Of a DNA stretch of 64,000 nt, positions 9,114 to 18,494 are shown in pieces. The notes under the pieces were generated by a model. That model did no database searches, was not told the DNA's origin, and was given only the letters and a program-made list of their open reading frames with translations. The DNA is from Opitutaceae bacterium (GTDB lineage: Bacteria; Verrucomicrobiota; Verrucomicrobiia; Opitutales; Opitutaceae): NCBI GenBank assembly GCA_028281165.1, contig JANQKI010000082.1:1-64000 (forward strand), given 5' to 3'. Within the stretch, counting starts at the first letter, position 1, and each line of letters opens with the position of its first letter. A program made the translations under genes and the position numbers.

Positions 9114-10163
9114 ATGCACGATCAGGGTAGCGCCTGCATCGCCGTAGATGCCATGGGCTCTGACAAGGGCCCTTCCGAAATGGTCGCCGCTGTAAAGCTG
9201 GCTTTGGAAAAATTCCCCGACCTGGATCCCGTAATAGTCGTGGGACAAGAGGAGATCCTCGCTCCCCTTCTACAAAAGGAAGGCATCGAGAATCATCCTA
9301 AGATTTCGCTGGTTCACGCTTCTCAGATCATCGAGATGCACGACAAGCCTCTACAGGGTTTGAAGACTAAGAAGGACTCCAGCATGGCGAGGGCCATAGA
9401 GCTGGTAAAGGAGGAGAGAGCCCAAGTAGTGGTCAGTTGTGGAAATACGGGAAGTCTCACGGCTATCGGAACTATTCGCTTACGTCCTATGCCTGGTGTC
9501 GAGAGGCCGGCTTTGGCCAGCGTTATGCCACACAAAACAGGCCATTTCGTCCTTATCGACGCGGGAGCTAATCCAGCCGCTAAACCGGAGCAGATCTCTC
9601 ACAACGCCATTCTGGGTAGCAATTATTGCAAGATAGCGCTGGGCATGGAAAACCCTCGTGTTGGTTTGATGACTATCGGTACCGAGGAGGGCAAGGGGAA
9701 CGAAAATGTAAACGCGACCAATGAGATTCTCAAACAGCTGTCAGGGATTATCAACTACAGTGGTCCTATCGAAGGTTTCCAGCTTTTCGAGAATCATGTC
9801 GATGTGGTGGTTTGCGATGGCTTCACTGGCAACATCGTTTTAAAGACCTGCGAATCCCTTTTCAATTTGCTAAAGGATTTCATGACGGAGGAGCTTGGCC
9901 GGAATCCAGTACGAGGTCTTGGATACTTGATGTCAAAGGGCGCTTATGACGCCATTAAAAACCAACTTAAGCCCGAAAGATACGGAGGAGCCCCGCTTTT
10001 AGGTCTCAATGGCAACATCCTCAAGGCGCACGGTTCGAGCAATCGCGAAGCCGTCATGAACGCCATACGCATAGGGCACGAAATAATCCGCAAGGATTTG
10101 AACACGAAGATTGTGGAAGACATCGAAAAAGCGAACGCCTTTATCTATCAAACAGCCTCCTAA
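9114..10163 (+). CDS. plsX: Phosphate acyltransferase PlsX
   Basis: Makes acyl-phosphate from acyl-ACP and phosphate for the first acylation of glycerol-3-phosphate in phospholipid synthesis. It has 349 residues. Typical motifs are IAVDAMGSDKGPSEM near the N-terminus, CGNTGSLTAIGT near residue 107, LIDAGANPAAKPEQ near 146, VCDGFTGNIVLKTCE near 238 and YGGAPLLGLNG near 290. It is cytoplasmic or peripheral to the membrane. It sits between rpmF and fabH. The start gives a short MHDQGSA lead before the conserved core, consistent with the family. Confidence 0.96.
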   Translation: MHDQGSACIAVDAMGSDKGPSEMVAAVKLALEKFPDLDPVIVVGQEEILAPLLQKEGIENHPKISLVHASQIIEMHDKPLQGLKTKKDSSMARAIELVKEERAQVVVSCGNTGSLTAIGTIRLRPMPGVERPALASVMPHKTGHFVLIDAGANPAAKPEQISHNAILGSNYCKIALGMENPRVGLMTIGTEEGKGNENVNATNEILKQLSGIINYSGPIEGFQLFENHVDVVVCDGFTGNIVLKTCESLFNLLKDFMTEELGRNPVRGLGYLMSKGAYDAIKNQLKPERYGGAPLLGLNGNILKAHGSSNREAVMNAIRIGHEIIRKDLNTKIVEDIEKANAFIYQTAS

Positions 10164-10262
10164 CCCCCGGCTGGCTTTAGTAAGGAATCCAAAACCGCTT
10201 TTTCCCAAATTAGAATTTGCTGATTGCCAGCCATTAAGCCTCCTACCATTGAATTTTCCTGC

Positions 10263-11264
10263 ATGAGTTCTCCCACTTCTTCGGTAATCATAAAAGGCAT
10301 AGGCTCATTCACGCCAGAGAAGGTACTCACGAATGGTGAATTGTCTGAAATGGTGGATACTTCCGACGAGTGGATTAGAACGAGAACGGGAATTCGGGAA
10401 AGAAGAATTGCGAAAGAAGGCGAGACGGCTTCGACAATGGGAGCGATTGCCGCTCAACGAGCCATCGAGGATGCAGGACTGAGCGTCGATGAAATCGACT
10501 TGGTTATTGTAGCAACCATCACCCCGGACATGCCCTTCCCTTCCACTGCCTGCCTAGTGCAGACCAAGCTAGGAATATCCAATGCCGTTTGCTTCGACGT
10601 AGAAGCGGCATGCTCAGGGTTTCTCTATCTGCTGGAACTCGGTTCGTCGCTTCTCAAAGGCGGAACGAAGTATCGAAACGCGTTAGTTATCGGTTCTGAG
10701 AAGCTTTCGAGTATTTTGGATTGGGAGGATCGAACGACGTGCGTTCTTTTTGGTGACGGAGCTGGCGCAGCGGTGTTGTCGATTTCAGAAAATGGAGAAG
10801 ATGGATTGATTGACTTTCGGCTGGGAGCCGACGGTACAAAATCGGATGTCCTATACATGCCTGGCGGAGGTTGCTCCCTACCCGCAACGATAGACAGCAT
10901 TGAGGATGGGAAGCACTTCCTGAAGATGAGGGGCAGAGAGGTTTTCAAGCTTGCCGTAAAGGTTATGGAGCAATCGGCAGCGGAAATTCTTGAACAAAAC
11001 AATTTATCGCCTGACCAAATTCAATGCGTGATTCCTCATCAGGCTAATCTTCGCATCATCGAGTCCATTTCGACTCGTTTGAACATTCCCATGGAACGGT
11101 TTTTTCTTAATCTCGAAAAATACGGCAACACATCGGCTGCTTCGATACCGATCGCATTGGATGAGGCCTATCGTAGCGGAAGGCTCAAGAGTGGAGACCT
11201 TATCCTAATGGTCGCTTTCGGGGCAGGCCTCACTTGGGGAGCCTCGCTTATGAGGTGGTGTTAA
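10263..11264 (+). CDS. fabH: Beta-ketoacyl-ACP synthase III
   Basis: Starts fatty-acid synthesis by condensing acetyl-CoA with malonyl-ACP. From ATG 10263 the protein has 333 residues, with the Cys-His-Asn triad Cys117 (VEAACSGFLYL), His259 (IPHQANLRI) and Asn289 (KYGNTSAAS). The longer frame from 10224 would add 13 residues that do not resemble FabH N-termini, so the internal ATG is chosen. It follows plsX with a 99-bp gap from the plsX stop and is the last gene of the rpmF-plsX-fabH block. Confidence 0.95.
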   Translation: MSSPTSSVIIKGIGSFTPEKVLTNGELSEMVDTSDEWIRTRTGIRERRIAKEGETASTMGAIAAQRAIEDAGLSVDEIDLVIVATITPDMPFPSTACLVQTKLGISNAVCFDVEAACSGFLYLLELGSSLLKGGTKYRNALVIGSEKLSSILDWEDRTTCVLFGDGAGAAVLSISENGEDGLIDFRLGADGTKSDVLYMPGGGCSLPATIDSIEDGKHFLKMRGREVFKLAVKVMEQSAAEILEQNNLSPDQIQCVIPHQANLRIIESISTRLNIPMERFFLNLEKYGNTSAASIPIALDEAYRSGRLKSGDLILMVAFGAGLTWGASLMRWC

Positions 11265-11320
11265 ACAATCGTAAACTTAGACTTGATAGATTCGTTCGGA
11301 GTAGTTTCCTTGTGCGCCCC

Positions 11321-12400
11321 ATGACTCGTTTTTTTCTCTTTGCGCTTTCATTTCTAGCGGTCGTCGTCGGAAGCCAGGCCGCAAACATCACTTGGGATCC
11401 TGAAAAGGGTTATCAGTCTGACGAAGTCGAGCTCTCAGGCCTTCTGCCTGAGGAGGTCCAAAAGGTGCTGGATTGGATGAATCAAGGGCGCAAGGCCGAG
11501 GAAAATGGCAACCTACGTACGGCTCTGAAGAAGTACAAACGGGTACAAAAGAAATTCCCTAAAAGCCAGTACGCCCCAGAGGCTGTTCTCAGGACCGCAA
11601 ACATTCAGATGGGGCGCAACAAGATCGACCAAGCTTTCGAGTCCTACTATCTTCTGGCATTCGTCTACCCCAATTACGGAAGTTTCAATGCGACCGTAGG
11701 TGAAATGTACAAGATCGCGGTAGCTCGCCTAGAAACCTACCGGGACAAGATTTTTTGGGTCTTTCCAGGCTTTCTAAACCGGGATCGAGCGATAAAGTAT
11801 TTCGAACGGATCATCTACATTGCGCCTTACAGCGACTACGCCCCCCTATCATTGATGAATATCGCGGGCGCCCATGCTAAGAAAAAGAGCGAAGCGCTGA
11901 CCATTTTCGCCTTGGACCGCCTTATCACCAACTATCCCAAGAGCTTCCTCACGCCCGATGCTTATATTCAACTAGCGGAAACGCATGCTGATCTGGTACG
12001 CGGACCATACTATGATCAGGGTAACACGGAAGACGCTATCACTTATTTCGAAGATTTTCTTATTCAGTTCCCAGAGAATAAAAATGTTAATCTGGCAGAA
12101 GACGGACTAGCCGACTCCAAAAATATAATGGCTCTGAGCAAGCTGAAGATCGCAGATTATTACTTTCATAAACGCTCCAATTACCACGCGGCAAAGGTTC
12201 TCTACAATGAAGCGATTACCATCGCTCCGAAATCGAAAAGCGCTGATTTCGCCCGCGGCAAGCTAACGCAAATCGCCTCCATTGAAGCTAAGAAAGACGA
12301 AGTTGAACTCGCTGAAGCCGAACGTGAAGAGCCGTCTCTTGAAGACATGGAGCAAAAGGCGAGGAAACGCGCCAAGCGCAAAGTCTTGGGCATTTTCTAA
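11321..12400 (+). CDS. BamD-like outer membrane assembly TPR protein
   Basis: About 359 residues from ATG 11321, which begins a signal peptide (MTRFFLFALSFLAVVVGSQAA). The longer frame from a TTG at 11234 overlaps fabH and hides this signal, so I reject it. Multiple TPR-like repeats follow (residues 55-100, 165-230, 235-330), with the BamD/YbgF flavour: KYKRVQKKFPKSQYAPEAVLR, AITYFEDFLIQFPENK. Unlike E. coli BamD there is no lipobox Cys, so it would be a soluble periplasmic protein unless anchored otherwise. The C-terminus is highly charged. It lies next to lptE, supporting an envelope-biogenesis role. Assignment to BamD itself is by fold and context. Confidence 0.72.
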   Translation: MTRFFLFALSFLAVVVGSQAANITWDPEKGYQSDEVELSGLLPEEVQKVLDWMNQGRKAEENGNLRTALKKYKRVQKKFPKSQYAPEAVLRTANIQMGRNKIDQAFESYYLLAFVYPNYGSFNATVGEMYKIAVARLETYRDKIFWVFPGFLNRDRAIKYFERIIYIAPYSDYAPLSLMNIAGAHAKKKSEALTIFALDRLITNYPKSFLTPDAYIQLAETHADLVRGPYYDQGNTEDAITYFEDFLIQFPENKNVNLAEDGLADSKNIMALSKLKIADYYFHKRSNYHAAKVLYNEAITIAPKSKSADFARGKLTQIASIEAKKDEVELAEAEREEPSLEDMEQKARKRAKRKVLGIF

Positions 12401-12439
12401 CTGGGCTTAGATAGCTCTTAATCCTCCACAACTCATTTG

Positions 12440-12955
12440 ATGAGTTCAAAAACCTCCCTACTCTTTTCAGGATTCCTTTTTTACTTTATTCTGATTGGCT
12501 GCGCCTCCTACCAATTGGGAACGCCAGGAGGCGACGAATACTCTTCCGTATACGTAAAGCCAATACGAAACGACTCAACGTATCCGCTTCTTGAACAAAG
12601 CCTGACAAGCTCGATCATAAGAGCCATAAACGAAAGCGGTAGCCTATCGACTGCTTCTCAATCCAATGCGGAAACAACGTTAGAGATTATCGTCTCTAAT
12701 GCCAATCGAGAGATAGCGGCGGTAACTTCTCAAGATGTCGGTAGAGGGAGAAAATTTGAAATGCAGTTCGACGTGCTCTGTTCCCTTTATCGGAACAATG
12801 GCAATAACGATATCATCTTTCAGAATCGAAGCATTTCAGTAAGCCAGGATATCTTCGCAGACAGTGGTCAAGTGAATGCCGAACATCAGGCTGGCCCTGA
12901 AATCTCGAGAAAGATATCTCAAAGGGTGGCAAACCTTTTGACCGACGTTTGGTGA
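12440..12955 (+). CDS. lptE: LptE-like LPS-assembly lipoprotein
   Basis: About 171 residues from ATG 12440; a TTG just before it is also in frame. The N-terminus is a lipoprotein signal with lipobox LIGC followed by ASYQLG, a pattern typical of LptE (C-x-Y-x-L/F). LptE plugs the LptD barrel that delivers LPS to the outer surface. Downstream, YVKPIRNDSTYPLLEQSLTSSI and a C-terminal SRKISQRVANLLTDVW fit the family. Sequence conservation in LptE is low, so identification rests on the lipobox, length and the core pattern. It lies directly after the BamD-like gene. Confidence 0.75.
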   Translation: MSSKTSLLFSGFLFYFILIGCASYQLGTPGGDEYSSVYVKPIRNDSTYPLLEQSLTSSIIRAINESGSLSTASQSNAETTLEIIVSNANREIAAVTSQDVGRGRKFEMQFDVLCSLYRNNGNNDIIFQNRSISVSQDIFADSGQVNAEHQAGPEISRKISQRVANLLTDVW

Positions 12956-13130
12956 GGCGTAATTAGCGATCCTGCGGCACGGAATGGACGAATAAGATAA
13001 TTTATCTGTTGAGCGGCAAAACGGATCGAAAGAAAATAATTGGGTATTAGATATCCAAGATAACTTTTCTTTGGACAAATTGAATCGCAATCGCTTCCTA
13101 ATTTTTCCTTTGTGATTCTTTATTCATCTA

Positions 13131-13787
13131 ATGGAAGCTCCTCTACTCGCACCTTCGATTCTTGCTGCCGACCACTCCCGCCTAGCGGATGGCTTAATTG
13201 CGGTCGAAAATGCGGGAGCAAAGTGGCTCCACATCGATGTCATGGATGGTCATTTTGTGCCAAATCTGAGCTTTGGACCACAAACGGTTGCGGATCTGCG
13301 CCCTAAATCGGATCTGTTTTTCGATACGCACCTGATGCTGGATAATCCCCAGGATTATATCGATGCCTTCATAGACGCTGGCTCTGATCAAATAAGTATC
13401 CATGTAGAGCCTGACTACGACGTGGAGACAACACTGGAAAAGATAAAAGCGAGAGGCAGAAAAGCAGGCATTGTATTCAATCCCGGAACTTCTGTAGACA
13501 GCCTCGAACCTTACCTCAAAAAAGTGGACCTTGTATTGGCAATGACCGTACAGCCTGGATATGGAGGACAGTCATTTCAGCAAAGCGTCATGGCGAAAAC
13601 GAAACTCCTAAATGATTGGCGAAAGGAATCTGGATTAAGTTTCAGGGTTCAAGTTGATGGTGGCATAAATCTGGATACAGCTAGAATTTGCTTTGATTCT
13701 GGAGTGGATACGTTTGTAGCCGGTACAGCTTTTTTCAAATCTTCAGATAGAACTCGATTTTTGGAAACCATTGAAAGCATGGCATGA
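13131..13787 (+). CDS. rpe: Ribulose-phosphate 3-epimerase
   Basis: Interconverts ribulose-5-phosphate and xylulose-5-phosphate in the pentose phosphate pathway. It has 218 residues. Signatures of the TIM barrel are LAPSILAADHSRL, HIDVMDGHFVPNLSFGP, DTHLML, MTVQPGYGGQSF and VDGGIN near residue 181; the two metal-binding His/Asp pairs lie in HIDVMDGH and in the THLM and VDGG segments. It overlaps hpt by ATGA. A 175-bp gap upstream of it probably holds a promoter, but no convincing hexamers were picked. Confidence 0.96.
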   Translation: MEAPLLAPSILAADHSRLADGLIAVENAGAKWLHIDVMDGHFVPNLSFGPQTVADLRPKSDLFFDTHLMLDNPQDYIDAFIDAGSDQISIHVEPDYDVETTLEKIKARGRKAGIVFNPGTSVDSLEPYLKKVDLVLAMTVQPGYGGQSFQQSVMAKTKLLNDWRKESGLSFRVQVDGGINLDTARICFDSGVDTFVAGTAFFKSSDRTRFLETIESMA

Positions 13788-14362
13788 AAACGTTGAATCC
13801 GACCTACAGAAGAAAGGATCTTGAAAAGATTCTCGTATCCGAAGATTCGATATCGAAACGAGTCAGGGAATTGGCAGCTGATTTATCCGACGAATATGGG
13901 AGCAACGATGTAACGGTGGTCAGCATTTTAAGCGGAGCCATGGTTTTCACGGCAGATTTGCTAAGACTTTTGGAGTTTCCCACCCGACTGGACTGTCTTC
14001 GGGCCGAGAGCTACGGAAATTTAGCAGAGTCTTCTGGGCCGCCGAAGATTACAAATCCACTGAAAACGGATGTGGCTGGAAGGCATGTTCTTATAGTGGA
14101 TGACATTCTTGACAGTGGCAGGACCTTGAAGAGCATTTTGGAATATCTGGGCCAAGCAAAACCCGCTTCTTTGAAAAGCTGCGTGCTACTCGACAAAAAG
14201 GATCGTCGGAAAGTCGATATAACAGCTGATTTCGTGGGATTTGAAATTCCGGACGCCTTCGTTGTTGGCTACGGTTTAGACTTTGCTGAACGCTATCGCA
14301 ATCTGCCTTGTATTGGAATTTTGAAACAGGAGTTCCAAGAGTCTGCTGCTCACGAGCATTGA
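13784..14362 (+). CDS. hpt: Hypoxanthine phosphoribosyltransferase
   Basis: Purine salvage: converts hypoxanthine or guanine plus PRPP to IMP or GMP. It has 192 residues. The PRPP loop HVLIVDDILDSGRTL is at 101-115. SILSGAMVFTADLL near residue 47, a SYGN turn near 77 and the C-terminal DAFVVGYGLDFAERYRNLPCIG are standard for Hpt. Its ATG overlaps the rpe stop by four bases, so the two are likely translationally coupled. The gene after it is 172 bp away. Confidence 0.94.
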   Translation: MKTLNPTYRRKDLEKILVSEDSISKRVRELAADLSDEYGSNDVTVVSILSGAMVFTADLLRLLEFPTRLDCLRAESYGNLAESSGPPKITNPLKTDVAGRHVLIVDDILDSGRTLKSILEYLGQAKPASLKSCVLLDKKDRRKVDITADFVGFEIPDAFVVGYGLDFAERYRNLPCIGILKQEFQESAAHEH

Positions 14363-14534
14363 AGAGATTTTTCTGAATCAATGACCTCAGCCGCCTCCGG
14401 CCTCACTGCGACGTGACAAGCTGGTCCTTGCTCCAACCGTAGTCACCTTTTGAAGACCATGGATTCCATGCGATTGAGGTCTCCGAGTTGCAAAATACCA
14501 TTGCTTTGTAGACTTGGATCAACCTTTAAGTTAA

Positions 14535-15404
14535 ATGATGATAATCGCTGATAAATGGAGGGACTACGAAATTCTTGAGTGTGGGGATGGCATGAAAAAG
14601 GAACGGTGGGGGGATGTCATTTTAGTCAGACCAGATCCGCAAATTATTTGGCCGCTACAAAGTAAGGACTGGGGCAATTTCGATGCTTATTACCATCGGA
14701 GCAAAAGCGGTGGGGGACACTGGGACTTTAAAAGAGACCTCCCCGAGAGCTGGCAGATCACATACGATGACAGTACGTTCAAGATTCGTCCAACGAGCTT
14801 CAAACACACAGGTCTCTTCCCCGAGCAGGCGATCAACTGGGATTGGATCCAAAATCTGATTAAGAATGTGAAAGGGCCGTTATCAGTTCTTAACCTCTTT
14901 GGATATACAGGAGGAGCGACCATTGCTGCGGCCAAAGCTGGAGCGAACGTCTGCCACGTAGATGCCTCCAAAGGAATGGTTCAGTGGTGCAAGGAAAATG
15001 CGGCTTTGAGCGGTTTGGCAGAGGCTCCTATTAGATACATTGTGGATGACTGCGTGAAATTCGTGGAAAGAGAAATTCGTCGTGGCAATCGATACCATGG
15101 AATCATCATGGATCCTCCATCATACGGGAGAGGCAAACGAGGAGAGATTTGGCAGTTTGAAAGGGATTTATGGAAACTGCTACAAAGTGTATCAAAGCTG
15201 CTTTTCGAGAAACCTCTCTTCGTATTGATAAACGCCTACACTACAGGCATTTCGCCAACGATAGTTGGAAACCTGTTGAACGAATCGCTTGCGGCTCGCG
15301 CCGGGACTGTCACCTCTGGAGAAATTGGCCTACCCATCTCGGAAAGCTCGAGCGCCCTACCCTGCGGTATCTATGCGAGATGGACTGCTAGGAAAGAAAG
15401 TTGA
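14535..15404 (+). CDS. SAM-dependent methyltransferase, RlmI/RlmKL-like
   Basis: Protein of 289 residues with a Rossmann methyltransferase fold. Motif I is NLFGYTGGATIAAAKAGA (about 120-137), the ribose-binding acidic loop is VDASKGMVQWCKEN, and the catalytic motif is MDPPSYGRG near residue 192. The arrangement and the N-terminal PQIIWPL...FDAYYHRS segment resemble the C-terminal domains of 23S rRNA m5C/m2G enzymes such as RlmI and RlmKL. The PUA domain of RlmI is absent. The likely substrate is rRNA, but the position is not predictable. The start uses MMIIADKW after an AT-rich leader. Confidence 0.78.
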   Translation: MMIIADKWRDYEILECGDGMKKERWGDVILVRPDPQIIWPLQSKDWGNFDAYYHRSKSGGGHWDFKRDLPESWQITYDDSTFKIRPTSFKHTGLFPEQAINWDWIQNLIKNVKGPLSVLNLFGYTGGATIAAAKAGANVCHVDASKGMVQWCKENAALSGLAEAPIRYIVDDCVKFVEREIRRGNRYHGIIMDPPSYGRGKRGEIWQFERDLWKLLQSVSKLLFEKPLFVLINAYTTGISPTIVGNLLNESLAARAGTVTSGEIGLPISESSSALPCGIYARWTARKES

Positions 15405-15505
15405 AATTGTATTTGTTGGTTCAATACAGAAATTTGCAATAGAAGGCGAAAGTCCAAGGCCCTCCGACCCGTAAGTCTTGCAATATGTTAACCTTTTTGT
15501 AACAA

Positions 15506-15532
15506 GGCTTGCTCGCATTTTACTGGCAAGCC
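15506..15532. promoter_or_regulatory. Inverted repeat upstream of ppk2
   Basis: GGCTTGC (15506-15512) and GCAAGCC (15526-15532) are perfect 7-bp arms separated by 13 bp, ending 63 bp before the ppk2 ATG. It may be an operator or a leader hairpin. The arms are short, so support is weak. Confidence 0.3.
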
Positions 15533-15595
15533 AATCCATTGAAAATCAACTTGATTCCATGACCGAAACCAAACGATTCATAGGCAGACCCTTCC

Positions 15596-16459
15596 ATGCA
15601 ATCTAGAGATTTTCTGTCCAGCAAGTTTTTCGAGTACTACAACAATATTGATTACCACACCTACTCGGAGGAAAAACGGCGCCTGCAAATCGAACTGCTG
15701 AATCTTCAGCATTGGGTGATTGAGAACGACAAAAGAGTAGCCGTAGTGTTTGAAGGTCGGGATGCGGCAGGAAAGGGATCTTCTATCAAGAGGATCACCG
15801 AGTATATGATGTCGAAGCACTACAGAATCGTTGAACTCGGCATACCAACGAAAAAGGAATCGAAGAATTGGTTTCGTCGTTACCATCAACATTTTCCCTC
15901 GCCAGGGGAAATAGTGTTTTTCGACAGGTCTTGGTACAATAGGGCAATGATCGAGCCTACAATGGGCTACTGCTCCAAGTCCCAGTACAAGTATTTTATG
16001 AACAAGGTGCTGGACTGGGAGGAAAAGCACATTGAAGGAGGCCTGATACTGATAAAGCTCTATCTTTCTGTCTCCAAGGACACCCAGATGGTGCGTTTCA
16101 AGGAACGCCAAGTGGACCCTTTAAAGTACTGGAAATACTCGGAAAACGACGAAAAGGCTAGAAAGTACTGGGATGTCTACACCGATTATAAAAATCAGAT
16201 GTTTCGCAAGACATCGTCAGCAAAAAGTCCTTGGGTAATCATCAACTCAAACAATAAGCTCGAGACGCGTTTGAAAGCGATGCTCTATCTCATTTCACAA
16301 ATTCCCTACAAGGAGAGGTTTGATTTCATGCCGTTGGCCAAGGAAAAGAAACGCAAGCGTTTCAGCATTACAGTGGAGGGTGTGTCTTTTAAGAACCTAA
16401 ACTACAGACAGTATAAGCTGCTCGAGACCCTCGGTTCTCTCTATCTAGCTAAGGGATAG
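15596..16459 (+). CDS. ppk2: Polyphosphate kinase 2 family protein
   Basis: PPK2 enzymes transfer phosphate between polyphosphate and nucleotides, either making polyP or charging ADP/GDP/AMP. It has 287 residues, close to the single-domain class. Walker A is EGRDAAGKGS (about 53-62), the lid and Walker B region is VFFDRSWYNRAMIEPTMGYC near residue 110, and FKERQVDPLKYWKYSENDEKA is the conserved nucleotide-binding segment. Single-domain length points to class I or III; sequence alone does not settle the donor or acceptor. It is cytoplasmic, and lies between the methyltransferase and the polysaccharide locus. Confidence 0.9.
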   Translation: MQSRDFLSSKFFEYYNNIDYHTYSEEKRRLQIELLNLQHWVIENDKRVAVVFEGRDAAGKGSSIKRITEYMMSKHYRIVELGIPTKKESKNWFRRYHQHFPSPGEIVFFDRSWYNRAMIEPTMGYCSKSQYKYFMNKVLDWEEKHIEGGLILIKLYLSVSKDTQMVRFKERQVDPLKYWKYSENDEKARKYWDVYTDYKNQMFRKTSSAKSPWVIINSNNKLETRLKAMLYLISQIPYKERFDFMPLAKEKKRKRFSITVEGVSFKNLNYRQYKLLETLGSLYLAKG

Positions 16460-16494
16460 ACAGTTATTTTCTTGAGTCCAGGAAGGTAGATCCG

Positions 16495-17016
16495 ATGGTT
16501 CCAAAAGGAATGAATTGGTACTGCGTACACACTAAGCCAAAAAAAGAGGCTCTTGTGCTTCACTACTGCCAAGAACAGTTAGGACAAGAGACATACTTTC
16601 CCAAAATAAAGCGACGGAAGACCATTCGCAGAGTTAAAAGAATCGTTACGGAAGCTATGTTTCCAAGATATATTTTCTGCCGATTCGATCTCACAAGTCA
16701 CTATCGTACAATTAAATACGCCAAGGATGTCCTAGGCATCATAAGCTTCGGCGAGAAACCGACAATAGTACCAGACCACATTATTGAGGAGCTCAAGGAC
16801 TGGGGAGGAAGCCAATTGGACTTAATCAGCTTCGAGCCAGAACTACAACCTGGAGACGAAGTGGAGATTCTCGAAGGGCCATTTATGGGCCTCAAAGCGA
16901 TTTTTCTGGAGGGCATGGGCAAAGACGAACGAGTCTCCCTACTCCTCTCGATGATGGATTCGGAGGCAAAACTGTCTATTGAGCATTCGAAAATTCGAAA
17001 AACCGAGACGAGCTAA
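16495..17016 (+). CDS. NusG-paralogue transcription antiterminator (RfaH/UpxY type)
   Basis: Protein of 173 residues with an NGN domain (NWYCVHTKPKKEALVLHYCQ ... AMFPRYIFCRFDL) and a C-terminal KOW motif (LQPGDEVEILEGPFMGLKAIF, about 120-140). AGGAAGG lies about 8 nt before the ATG at 16495 and fixes the start. It is not the housekeeping nusG, which sits with secE and the rplK-rplA genes. Specialised NusG paralogues such as RfaH, UpxY and LoaP bind RNA polymerase at an ops-like site and let it read through long polysaccharide operons. It is the first gene of the polysaccharide locus, and an ops-like site follows at 18817. Its role as the locus antiterminator is inferred from these two facts. 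Confidence 0.88.
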   Translation: MVPKGMNWYCVHTKPKKEALVLHYCQEQLGQETYFPKIKRRKTIRRVKRIVTEAMFPRYIFCRFDLTSHYRTIKYAKDVLGIISFGEKPTIVPDHIIEELKDWGGSQLDLISFEPELQPGDEVEILEGPFMGLKAIFLEGMGKDERVSLLLSMMDSEAKLSIEHSKIRKTETS

Positions 17017-17654
17017 GGCTGATCGGTTGAATGAATTATCAGATTTACTGCTAGGTCATACGTTTATACCGAGTGAAAATGAACAGTTTCAAGGGATCAA
17101 AATTGGGCTAAAGACCTTAAATTTGACTGAAATAATTCCTTTTATTTAGTAATATTAAGCCTAGATCTATTCATGAATAATCGTTGAATGGCTCATGAAT
17201 CATTTAGAATCTATTATGATTCCCTCTATGCTAAGCCATGCAAAATGAGTCAAAAGATGAGCAACATCAGCAAGAAAGATTGCTGTAAACTGCTCATTGG
17301 AGATTGAGTCGCCGAAGGGCAATGGAATTTATTTGCTGTTTAGAAAAGCCTGCAAAGGAAGTGAGGCCAACTCTTCATGATGGAAGCGGAAACCTGTAGT
17401 TAAGATATTAATCAGCAGTGTCTTACACAATAGTAAATCTCTATGATTTAACTCAAAAATGTGACGATCCAGCGCCAAAAACAGTTCATAAATTGCATCA
17501 GAATCTGGGCCACTAGAACCCACTAATGGAATCCAGTAAAGAGCCATCGGAGATAGCTCTTTCGGGCGTTTACTCGTAACGCCGAATTTACCCATAGAAG
17601 AGAAAATGGGATTGTAATCGATGAAATTAAGAGAGTTTCTTAAATCGTTCGTAA
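17017..17654. other. 638-bp gap before the priming transferase
   Basis: AT-rich. It holds only a doubtful 88-codon minus-strand frame (17329-17595). No terminator with a T-run, no ops-like element and no recognisable protein remnant was found. It probably contains regulatory leader sequence for the downstream genes. Confidence 0.4.
17329..17595 (-). CDS. Doubtful small hypothetical protein
   Basis: An 88-codon frame from ATG 17595, not recognised. Composition is protein-like (YWIPLVGSSGPDSDAIYELF, then HIFELNHRDLLLCKTLLIN), but no Shine-Dalgarno sequence precedes it and it points against every other gene in this part of the window. It could be a decayed fragment or chance. It is listed so that the gap is not read as empty. 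Confidence 0.2.
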   Translation of the reverse strand: MGKFGVTSKRPKELSPMALYWIPLVGSSGPDSDAIYELFLALDRHIFELNHRDLLLCKTLLINILTTGFRFHHEELASLPLQAFLNSK

Positions 17655-18494
17655 ATGACTACTGCCATTAGAAACAACCAAGCTCGACAATACTTTCGCC
17701 TCGGAAAAGGCGTAGTTAGCCAGCCAGCTGAATCAATCAAAGCAGGCACAAGCTGTGAGATTAAGGACCCAGAGGTTGGGGATTTGTCGAGGGAAGCATT
17801 TAAACAAAATCAGGAAGTGTACCAAATCCCCCTTTGGAAACGCGCACTGGACATCTCAGTTAGTTTAGCAGCAATTTTGGTTCTTTCACCTGTTTTTTTG
17901 TTGATAGCGATCTACATTAAGATCGTTTCGAACGGCCCTCTCCTCTTCAGACAAGAAAGAGTCGGTTTCCAAGGTAGAATTTTTACATGCCTGAAGTTCC
18001 GAACAATGAAGGTCGGAGCCTGCACAACTGGCCATCAATGCTATTTTCAGGACCTGATAAAGTCCGAAAAACCAATGACCAAACTAGACTCCAAAGGAGA
18101 CTCTAGGATTATCCTAATGGGTTGGGTTTTAAGAGCCACTGGTCTGGATGAATTGCCACAAATTTTCAATGTCTTGATAGGTGACATGAGCATAGTAGGT
18201 CCTAGACCAAGCATTCCGAGCGAGTTTGAGCACTTTTCAGATTACCAAAAGAAAAGATGCAATACACTGCCTGGACTAACCGGATTGTGGCAAGTAAGCG
18301 GAAAAAACAATACCACATTCAGTGAGATGATAGATTTCGATGTAAAATATACTGAATCCAAGACACTATGGATAGATCTAGGAATTATTATCAAAACGCC
18401 TATCGCGCTTATCGAGCAACTAAAGCAAACTTACTTCGCTAGAGTAAGAGAAGAAATCACTCCAAATCGCGAGGCGGCGAACCTGAAAGCGTAA
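17655..18494 (+). CDS. Undecaprenyl-phosphate sugar phosphotransferase (priming PGT)
   Basis: Bacterial sugar transferase of the monotopic phosphoglycosyl transferase superfamily; it starts the repeat unit by putting a sugar-phosphate on undecaprenyl phosphate. It has 279 residues: a hydrophilic N-terminal extension of about 65, one membrane re-entrant segment (ALDISVSLAAILVLSPVFLL, about 70-92), then the catalytic core with PLLFRQERVGF, CLKFRTMKVG, RATGLDELPQIFNVLIGDMSIVGPRPS and LPGLTGLWQVSGKN. The core matches the short PglC/WcaJ-C type without the large polytopic N-terminal domain. The sugar specificity is unknown. It sits directly between the antiterminator gene and the ops-bearing leader. 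Confidence 0.93.
   Translation: MTTAIRNNQARQYFRLGKGVVSQPAESIKAGTSCEIKDPEVGDLSREAFKQNQEVYQIPLWKRALDISVSLAAILVLSPVFLLIAIYIKIVSNGPLLFRQERVGFQGRIFTCLKFRTMKVGACTTGHQCYFQDLIKSEKPMTKLDSKGDSRIILMGWVLRATGLDELPQIFNVLIGDMSIVGPRPSIPSEFEHFSDYQKKRCNTLPGLTGLWQVSGKNNTTFSEMIDFDVKYTESKTLWIDLGIIIKTPIALIEQLKQTYFARVREEITPNREAANLKA

Noticed and set aside
12637-12650. GCGGTAGCC, a partial ops-like match
   Set aside because: It lies inside the lptE coding region and lacks the leading G and the trailing TG; no long operon follows.
16495-17016. Housekeeping nusG
   Set aside because: No secE, rplK or rplA is adjacent, and the gene opens a polysaccharide locus next to an ops site, so a specialised paralogue fits better.
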